A DNA stretch of 64,000 bases from Lentinus brumalis (Eukaryota; Basidiomycota; Agaricomycetes; Polyporales; Polyporaceae). Positions 55,561-64,000 of the stretch are shown here, piece after piece. Location of the stretch: assembly GCA_001792895.1 (NCBI GenBank), contig MARA01000001.1, forward strand, positions 682,001 to 746,000, read 5' to 3'. Position numbers and translations under genes: made by a program. The notes below the pieces were generated by a model, which searched no databases, was not told the DNA's origin, and was given only the letters and a program-made list of their open reading frames with translations. The first letter of the stretch is position 1. Every line of letters starts with the position of its first letter.

Positions 55561-57879
55561 TCATGTCAGGAACGCCATCTCGCTCAATCTCCTGCTCTCC
55601 TCATCCTCAATAAAATGCGCATGGTGCAAGATACTCCCCCGACTGTGCATCGTCGGAGCAACCGCCTGCCTCGGCCGCAGCCCAACGCCCGTCGTCTTCC
55701 CGTCCGACGACACCGACGACGTCGACTGGCGCGGGGGGAACGCAGACGGGGGGAATGTCGGGGACGCCGGCAGGTGCGACGCGTCAAACATCTTCGACTT
55801 CTTCTTCCCCACACCCAGGCCCCTGTCACGCTGAGCTCGGACACCCCTGGCCCTGCTCGGCGACAGGGGAGAGCGCGAGCGTGGACTTGGGCCGCGGCTT
55901 CGACGACGTGAACGCGCGGCGGAGGTTCGACATCGACGACGACGTGCGAGTAGTGTCGCGCGGCGCCTGCGACTGTAAGACGAAGATCAAAGGCACGTCA
56001 GCATAAGCTCAAGAGCGCAGATAGACGCGGAAGGCGAACGGGCTAAGCCCGCAATGACCGACAGCCGGTGAAGAGTGCGCAAGCAACAGCCTATGAGAGA
56101 TAGACTCACGTCGAGCGACTTCTTGCCAAACAAGCTGAAAGATTTCCGGTTGTTCGCCTTCGTCTGCGCCTCCAACACCTGCACACGCCCATTCCCGTTC
56201 ACTTGAGGCTGGGGCCGCGGCCGAGGCACGGCAACACCGTCCTGCCTCGACGGTTGCGGGAGAGCAACCGGCTTCGTGCCAAACTCGCCCTCGCCGCCCT
56301 CAGAGGACGGATCAGTCTCACTGTACTCCTCCATGATGACCCCCGCAGGCGTCCCCTTCGCCTTCAAGTTCGTGTTCAGCTCGCCGGTCGTCCCGCGCCG
56401 TGGCCGTACGTGCGTCTCGTGTCCACCATCAGATGATTGGCTCGTCGACGCGCGAGAGATCGACGCGTCGCGCGCACACGACGTCGTGGTGGGCGTGGGC
56501 AGCGACGACGACGCGCCCGAGCTCGAGACTGTCCGCGTCGGCGACAGCGCAGGGAGGGTGCTCGTCCGACTGCGCCCACCAGTCGTCCCCGTTCCCACCG
56601 TGCCTGACGAAGTGGTCGTTAGTCCCGTCGCGTTGCTGGACGTGCTGATATCGTGTGCAAGCCGCGGCGGGCCCGTGCTGCCCCCGCGCCCGCGCGTTTC
56701 GATGGAGGGCCGGCCCTCGGACGAGGTCGCTTCGGAGTCGGAAGGCGCTGCAATGGTGAGCGCGATCACCTGCGCCGCCTTCGGATGCGGATGCGAGTCT
56801 TGCGGCCGATGCCCGGTGATGACAATCGGCGGGGGTTTCTCCTTGCGCACGCGCACGGTCCCACTGGGGGTGGTCGACGCGACCGGCGTCGGCGCCTCGT
56901 CATGGTCTCGCTCAACTGACTGGCGTGGCGAATCCGAGAGCGGGCTAGTGTTAGGGGTGGAGGAAGCGGCGGCGGTGGGTGCGGGCGTGTCGCTCGACGT
57001 GCGTAACCAGCGCGAGACTTTCTCAGTGACGGCACTGGAATGACTTGAGGGCGTGCTTGGTTCTTGTGCATGTGCAGCGGGGGCAGAGGATTTAGGGGGG
57101 ACGCGAGCGGGCCCAGGCGGGGATGCAGGCCGTGAACGATCTGCAGAGCCGGATCGTCGCCCGCTCAGAGCGTCACCAACCTTCGCAGGATTGCTGGGTG
57201 CGGCATGGAAGTCCTCGACAGTTGCTTCGACGGGACTTCCTGGCGGCGGAGGGCTCACGCTTCCGCCACCGATGTTGATCTCGCCCGTATTCGCAGAGAG
57301 CGTCGCGGCGCGAACGAAAGTCGCGCGGACGGGGCTCTTGTCGCCGACCGTACCGTCCTTGCTCGCGCGCGTCATCGCGTCGCTTTTGCGCGGGGACCCC
57401 TCGCCACTAGCGTCCGCGTCTCCGCTCGCGCTCGCATCCGCGGACTCACCTGAGCTAGCAGGAGCAGCGCCATGCTGCTTCGCAAGCCAAGCCTCCCTGA
57501 TCCTGCGAGCCTCGCTCGCGCTCTCGTCCTCTTCAGACGAGCTGCGTGGGACCACAACCGCATACCGCCTGTCAATCTCTGCCTCCTGCTCGCTTAGGGG
57601 CATCATGAATCCCTCGGCGTCGCGGAACCGGCGCGGCGCACTGGTCGATGCAGGGATGAGTCCCCGCGCACGGAGAGCAGCTTGCCGCTGCTCGGCCGAG
57701 GTAAAGTCGTTCGGGGGAGGTGCAGGGGGAGGTGCTTTGGGGATGCGGAGAATGGTGCCCTTGCGATGGGGCGCGGACTGCGAGGGATTCTGTGTTGAAG
57801 ACGATGAGCGAAGCTTGGTCGTGAGTCGCCTGAAAAAGTTGCCCTGTGGTGGTGGTGGTGGTGGTCTTGGTTGAGGCAT
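55561..57879 (-). CDS. Pro/Ser-rich, largely disordered protein
   Basis: No named domain. Starts MPQPRPPPPPPQGNFFRRLT at 57879, with a short basic helix (FFRRLTTKLRSSSS) typical of small fungal regulatory proteins. A conserved-looking stretch reads FTSAEQRQAALRARGLIP ... EQEAEIDRRYAVVVP ... EARRIREAWLAKQ. After it come about 400 residues rich in Ser, Pro and Thr, then RKSFSLFGKKSLDV near the end of exon 1. The second exon (from about 55975) gives SMSNLRRAFTSSKPRPKST, LALSPVAEQ, then the C-terminus GKKKSKMFDASHLPASPTFP ... FIEDEESRRLSEMAFLT (stop 55561). These two parts lie in different frames, with the break around 55828-55860. FFRRL, SLFGKK and GKKKSKMF look like short linear motifs; function unknown. 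Confidence 0.65.
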
Positions 57880-60800
57880 GGTTGTACTGTGGAGAGAACG
57901 CGCATGTCAGCGAATGCTGTTGTATATCTCAGAGCAGGACCATTATTTTGTCGCGCCATGACGAGGTGATCGGGTCGGAAAAGAGATCGAGCCCGCGGAA
58001 ACAAACTATAGTTTGGCAGCGGGTGCCAGACTGAATCCAAACCACATACCTATGGTGCGGAGGCCGGCGCGCTGATTCGGGCATGCTTGACGTCGGTGGT
58101 GGTCGTGATGGGCGAGCGTCGGAAGGTGGAGGAGGGCGGAATGCGAGTCCACTGTTTGCAGCATATATGAGCACTCAGAACTCAGCTCTCTCACAGTAAA
58201 TAAGCATTCTGGGGTAGTGTGTGCGCGTTGATGTGCGATCTCGCATCACGAGGAAGCGAGCGCGGCAATGGGGTGATGGAGAACGCGCTAGGATGTGGCC
58301 ATGCACTGAAAGCAGTACTGTGCGACGAACCTTGGTCTCTTCGCCGGCGCAGCATCGTCGGGCAGCGAGGGCAGCGGCGCGTCCTTCATATCTTCCGGAC
58401 TTGATTGGTGTTGTGCACGCGAGGTATCACGTGTGGTGACACTGGAGTATGCGAGTCAGTCAGTGAAAGGTTCGGAGGGGCATAACGAGCGCGAAGGTGA
58501 TTATATGCGGAGAACTAGCGGCGGGAAATGCGCAGGTGGTGGATGGGAGGAACGGGGCAGCTCTCGGGCATGTCCCTGAACGCACTATAGGCGCAACAGG
58601 GAGTGGGAGCAGAAGCACATGGTCTCCGGTCATTGGGCCAGACCTCAGGAAATGGCAGGAACAAGAACGCGGGTTGGCTAGATGGCCAGAACTCGCACAA
58701 AGTTCCCATCTGCAGGTGCAACTTCGGAGAAGACAAACTCAAAGGCACATAACCCGGGGCCGTACTCACCTGGGCGCAGCGTTCGCAGGCTGCTTGCATC
58801 CGCTCCCGTTCGCATCTGCTTCCCCAGCGTCTTCGAAGGCGAGGTGGAGTTTGGGTGCTTCGGTGCGTATGACACTGGCACGCAGACTCGCGCGTTTTAT
58901 GCTTGCATTGCGCGCAGGGCTGGCCTTGTTCCTGCCGACGGTGAAAAGGGTATAGCGGGGCTTCCTGCCGGAGGACATGGGTGGTATAGGGCTCCCGGCG
59001 CAATGCAGGAATGGAGGGGAGGTGGAAACGGGCAGCTAGGCAGAGACGGAGCCTTTAAGCAGGAGGCCTGGTCGGGAGGGGGGTCAGGTGGTATGTCGGG
59101 TTGTGATTCCGGCAGGTACGCAGGTACGCACGGACTCGCTAGCGTCGCGACGTCGTCGACCGCGAACTGGGGCACGTCGGAGAGCGTCGGCCGCGGGTAG
59201 TGGTGGGCACTGGTGGGGGGAGGAGGAGAGCGTCGGGCAGGACATCTTGTATTCTAATACTATTTGTTTCCGCTGGGAGAGTCTCAGTGCAAGGAAGCGT
59301 ATGCTGTGACAAGGTGCAAGTTGCTCACGCGCCGTGCGATCGCGGTTTCCCATCACTCCGCCCCGCACAGGCGCCAGCGGCACCCCGCACTCTCCACGAC
59401 GAGGTTAACCTCCTTGCGACTCTCCGCCATGTCGTCCACGACAGAGACAGTCCTTGGGACACCGTCGAGCACGCCTCGCCTTGCGCCGTCTGGACTCTGC
59501 ACGACCGCCTCGGCTCGGTATGGCAATTCTCCCGCCCGAAACATCAACCTGATCTGCGCTTCAAATTGATCAGTTGCACCGCTGGCTGACCGGAGTCCAA
59601 AGCCTGTCGCAATACAAATCATCCCTTCTTCAGTGCCTTGCTGCTCCGCATGGCCTTCTCACTTCTGTACAGCGGATCCCCATGCTCACCGAGCACTCCG
59701 CGACGCAGCCAGGCGGCCCCTGCTCCTCCAAGCTCTCAGACCCGCACAGAACATTTCCGTCGTGACGTCCGCCTGACGTCGAGACAACTATGTATGCAGC
59801 GGCCAGCCTGCACAGTGCACACGACGCCCGTAGCTACCTCGGCTGCACCCTGCGTCGCCTCGACGCGTCTCGCGTCCCGAAGCTCGCTACGCGGACACAC
59901 GCCGACTCTCGGGTACGAGCTTAACTACCGCGATGCCCGACGCGCACCGGCCGCTCACCACCACCAGGTCCACCATCGTCCGAGCCGGTCGTGATGGTGC
60001 CCGTGATCTGAGTTAAGGTGTGTCTCGTACATACCAGTGCACTGACATAGTACTGTGCAGTGATATCATCGCAGAATCGACGCAGATCCCCCCACAATTC
60101 CGCCCCCTGCCGACGTTGCACATCGCAACAAGGATACATTGCGCACCCCGGCTGCCTCCCATCGTACGCTTCTGCAATGACGTGCGACTCATGAATCGAC
60201 AAGTACGGTGTCTCTAGAAGACCATGCATGGACGTACTCGCCTACGGCATTCCCTCGCTTCGCGCGGTCGTGACGGCTCCGGTGTCCTCAAGGCTCCTGC
60301 ATTTATATCGATCAGTGCTACTCTGACACTGACATCCGCGTCCAAGCCCTTGACAGTTCCCCACGGACTCGCCGCGGACGTATGGCACCCGAGCAAGCAC
60401 CATGGCGGCGTCGCACTATCGTGAACTAATGCCGCCGCGCCACAACGATCCACGGATTGCATTTGGGGCAAGGAGCCCTTAAGTAGGAGCGGGTTCGCAG
60501 CTCAATGTTCACGAAGCCAGCACACGAGGTTCTCTCCGTTTCCAGCAACTCCCCACCCCGGTAGTAACCACGAAAAGCCCGCTCTCACGTCGCTCTCGCA
60601 GCATTTCCGACGAGAACCCGCGAAGCCCGCGCAAGCTGGCTTGTCCCCTCCGGCGTTCTCATGCACGTCCTCCAGAACCCAAGTACCACGGCAAGGCCGT
60701 CAGCCTGTTCGACGTGTACGCTCGTCGCATCAGCACTCTGCATGTGTCGAAGACTCGACGCTGACGCGGACGGCGACCGGGAGCTGCCGGTCCGAAGAGG

Positions 60801-62216
60801 TTAAGAGTCACTGCGTCCTAACTCTCACTGGACCCAGCTGCGGTACGGGCTCCAGGCACGCCGACGGAGACTGCGGTCACTCGATGCGCGCGGTGCTGAC
60901 GACGAGGGTGCCTTCCTTGGCGTCACGAGTCGCACGACGCCCGTACGGTATACATATTCGACGGTGATCGCGCGAACCATGTGCGACGATGTATCGCGAC
61001 TGCCTTGTCCCGGGCCTCTTGGTCCCCGTAGTACGTAGTAGACGTCAACGCCGCACCCTCAGGAGATACTAGACACCGGACGAGTCATTGCGACATTGAA
61101 TATTGAATATTGATACGTCACCGCACCTTGATGAGCATACCCATGCAGTTCGCTTCCCAGACAGAGACTCGTATAGTCCCCGGGCTCGCAGTCTCACCTC
61201 GTTCACCCACTGAGGTGAAGCGGTCAACCCCCGTCCCCTTGGACTTCTCTCGCACTGGGACGACGAACCTGAGGTACATCGCGGCTCAAGTCGGACTTTC
61301 ACAACAGAACACAGAACACTGGACACCCAACTGTGACTGAGTCCGTCCGGACGCACCCCAATCACATGAAATGGATTGTCAACATCCCTGAGCAAAGGAC
61401 AGAGTCCGCACGCAACGCATACAGGCCACGCCGCCAGTCTCGGCTCTCCTATGTATTCTTCAGCTCTTGTCTACGGCACATGGGCTCCATGGCCTTCATG
61501 CGGCGGGCGCATGCCGGAGTCGACGAACCGCTTCACGATAGAGACTTGGGAGACATCGGCGGGATTGCTCGCCCCGAAGCATTATCAGCAGCTCACCCGC
61601 TCCCATCTTAGTCTGCTCGTCGCCGTGATTGAGGATCGCCAGCACGACGTGGCACCCACGAGACACAAACCTCTCCGTGAGGATGTGGGGAGGTGGAGAC
61701 TGGGTTCCTCGACAAGCTTGAAGATCGGGGCTGGCCGCTCAACGGAGCGACAAGTTCACGGTGAGATCGACGGCATAACGCACATGTGAAGCATATTGAT
61801 ACGTCTTTGTCTAGCCTCTGCGACTTGATGACAAGGTCGATGTTAAGCATACTGGACAGGCCAAGCCAAGCGGGCACGATGGAGAACGCATGGACCAACA
61901 TTTAAATCAAGATACTAGACACGTACTATGAGGCTTGAAGCTACTTGCTGAACCCGTTCGCAGGGCAGGGACTGTTGCTTAGCGCATATGCGCAGGGGGA
62001 ATGGCACTCCCTATCCTGTGGGACTATTAACACAACCAGCTCTGTCGACGGTCAGCATAGCGGCCAAGCAAACAATAGCCCTCACACACCTCATTAAATG
62101 ACGCACTTCTAGCATATAACTATCCTACGTGTATCCAACCAGTCAGTAAGTCCATCGTCCCTCGAACCTCATGCCTCCTTGACACGAGCACACCCCACAC
62201 CCCACGCCGCACAGCC
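57880..62216. other. 4.3-kb region without a supportable gene
   Basis: Frames are present on both strands (for example 58682-59200 plus, 59353-59622 minus, 61376-61789 plus), but none shows a domain, consistent splice chain or family-like composition. ATTGAATATTGAATATTGAT at 61094-61113 is a small direct repeat. The gap is long for such a gene-dense window, so rapidly evolving, non-coding RNA or decayed sequence is possible. Confidence 0.4.
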
Positions 62217-64000
62217 TCACGCCGCTACCTTCCGCGCATCCGACTCAACCTCGCATATCTCCTGCACGCCCTCCCGGAAGAACACAACGTTATACTCCAC
62301 CAGCCCCCGCCGCGCCTGGAACACCCCCGTAGGGATGAGCGCAAGCAACGCCAGCTTCGGCGTGATCAGGTGGTACGTGAGCGTCGTGCCTGTACCCGCT
62401 GCCGTCGGGGCAAGTGACGCCGCAGCGCACGGGTAGAACAGCGGCTTCGCGCCGCCGGCCGGGGCGTGTCCGTTGCCATTGCCGTGCGCGTTGTGGTCCG
62501 ATGAATGCGCCGTAGATGACGTGGTGGAGTGGGAGGTGTGTGGCGGGCGCGGGAGAGAGGCCGAGGGGAGCGGCTGGTGCGTGACTTGTGGGGACTGGTG
62601 TGCGGAAAGGGGGGCGGCGGTGGGCGAGGCGAGGGGGGCGGCGGTGGGCGAGGCGAGGGGGGACGCGAGACGAGAGTTGGAGTTGCTCACGGCCGTGGGT
62701 GGCGGATGGGGCTCGGGAGATGCAGGCGCGGACGGGGGCGGAGAATCGGACGAGTCCACGGGGACTGTGCGCATTCGTGGAGGACTGGCTGATATTGATC
62801 TGGCATGTAGCGTATTAGCACCACCCTGGAACATTACAGGGAGATTATGCACTTGTAGAGGGGCCCAAAGGCGTTCAGTGTCTGCAGATAGTCGCTGCAT
62901 AAGTTGTGAACTGGAGGATCCACAGGCGACGCGTCCGTGGCGACGTATAACCTCGAGGATATGTCGAATAGGAACGCCTTGTTCGCTTGCGAATTCTGCA
63001 GCGAGGTCAATATACGCATACACGAGGATACAAGTTCAGTACGCACTGTGCAGAACACGTTGAGAAGATCCTCCAAATAAGGGAGCGAGTCGATCAGCTT
63101 GTGCAGCACACGCGAGAATGCATCGTGCAGTGAGTGGTCGTATATGGACGTCAGCTGGAAGTTGATGGGTATGGTCTCGTACTCGACGCCGGCGTAGCTG
63201 AGGTCTGAGAGTACCCGCGCCTGAATATGCCGGAAGTTCTCTGGAATGCGATGCGAGCATGGATGGCACATGAGGACTGCGCAGACAGGAGCTCGCGTAG
63301 GACCTACCGATCTTGTACTCATCTGTGAGCACATCCGCTTTGTGCACGAACACCTCGAGGTTCAGATTGGGATGCTCGTTATATGCGGTGATGACGAAGT
63401 CGACGAGCTTTTGTATAGGCTGCTGGTAGAGGTCCTGCGATGAACGACACGCTGTCAGCATGATTTCTTGCCGCTGACTGGCATCCTTGGCAGACTTCAG
63501 ACAGTATCTTTCGCCTGTAGGCGTGAGAAGGTACACTGGCCTCAGCCAGAAGTCCTCTCCATGAGCCCACACGGAGACTGTGAGATGAACAGGCGTCAAG
63601 GAACCGACATGGTCTCCAGCACGCTAGACGATGGGGGGTGTGGACGTGTCCCTGCCGGAGACTCACCTGAATGTCTATGACAAAAATCACGGTGGAAAAC
63701 TGGGCGAGGGGGGCGTCCAATGTCTCCAGGGTGACATCTCCAGGGTAATCCCATATCTCCAGAGGGATCACCGTGCTGAGAAGAGCAGCGAGATGTTGTC
63801 AAGGGGAGCGTGGACGACTTGTAGAAGTACAGACGCACTCGAAGAGGTGCCTGGTCGATTGTGTGGTAGTCTCGAGGTACAGGGTTTCCCGGGGGGATAG
63901 ACCGTCGAAGAGGACTTGCTGGATGGACGTCTTGCCGCTCCTGCATGATGCTCGTAAGCAGTCGTCCTCAACGTTGGTATCGGGGCATCGCACGGCGGGT
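62217..64000 (-). CDS. GTR2: Rag-family GTPase GTR2/RagC (5' end beyond window)
   Basis: Small GTPase of the vacuolar EGO/Ragulator system that pairs with Gtr1/RagA to signal amino acids to TORC1. The P-loop RSGKTSIQQVLFDGLSP (exon ending at 63940) is followed by ETLYLETTTQ, the switch II region PLEIWDYPGD, then FSTVIFVIDIQ, LVDFVITAYNEHPNLNLEVF, VHKADVL (base-recognition HKxD), EVEYETIPINFQLTSIYDHS-like sequence and the roadblock-type C-terminal domain (AFLFDISSRLYVATD ... LTYHLITPKLALLALI ... FFREGVQEICEVES). Ends DARKVAA, stop 62217-62219. Inserted in the C-terminal domain is a Ser/Pro-rich segment of roughly 150 residues (62475-62785) with the repeat LASPTAAPLASPTAAPLS. The first exon is outside the window. 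Confidence 0.9.

Noticed and set aside
58682..59200. 172-codon Gly/Ser-rich plus-strand frame
   Set aside because: Overlaps an equally open minus-strand frame; no motif or transcript-like splice structure.

Overview
The window is nuclear DNA from a filamentous basidiomycete, most likely an Agaricomycete (Polyporales-like). The evidence is GC-rich, gene-dense sequence, many introns of about 45-75 nt with GT-AG ends, a fatty acid synthase with beta and alpha halves fused in one gene, a DUF6534 membrane protein, an Agaricomycete-type F-box protein and a Helitron. All calls rest on reading translations, splice motifs and family motifs by eye; no search was run.

Layout. 1-1651: no supportable gene. 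1652-4973 (-): DBP5 mRNA-export helicase, with one intron swollen to 1,189 nt. 5270-6262 (+): POF1-like NMN adenylyltransferase, divergent from DBP5. 6625-19681 (-): single-chain type I fatty acid synthase (AT-ER-DH-MPT-ACP-KR-KS-PPT). 19953-20914: a 962-bp non-autonomous CACTA transposon 271 bp upstream of the FAS start codon. 22241-24095 (-): RUS/DUF647 membrane protein. 24782-26811 (+): F-box protein. 27208-28054 (+): FRA10AC1-like protein, tail to tail with an NmrA-like protein (28109-29372, -). 29814-32046 (-): NDUFAF7, divergent from TIF6/eIF6 (32382-33348, +).

33563-41464 is an apparently complete 7.9-kb Helitron on the minus strand. It has an A|T target, a TC 5' end, a CTAG 3' end and a GC-rich 3' hairpin 10 nt inside the terminus. 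It carries an uninterrupted Rep/Pif1-helicase gene plus a second intact multi-exon gene of unknown function. Its 5' end is a 20-bp perfect inverted repeat, and a second, larger foldback lies just outside it. A 22-bp minisatellite follows.

42244-48010 (+): paladin-like phosphatase with three CX5R sites. 48443-49895 (+): single-pass Ser/Thr-rich sensor-like membrane protein with two apparent frameshifts. 52239-54618 (+): DUF6534 protein. 54650-55027 (-): possible small gene. 55561-57879 (-): Pro/Ser-rich disordered protein with one apparent frameshift. 57880-62216: nothing supportable. 62217-64000 (-): Rag-family GTPase GTR2/RagC, cut by the window edge.

Most genes are unrelated housekeeping functions (mRNA export, NAD synthesis, lipid synthesis, complex I assembly, ribosome biogenesis, TORC1 signalling). 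The two mobile elements and the foldback cluster are the accessory content, and the Helitron two-gene module is the most interesting item.
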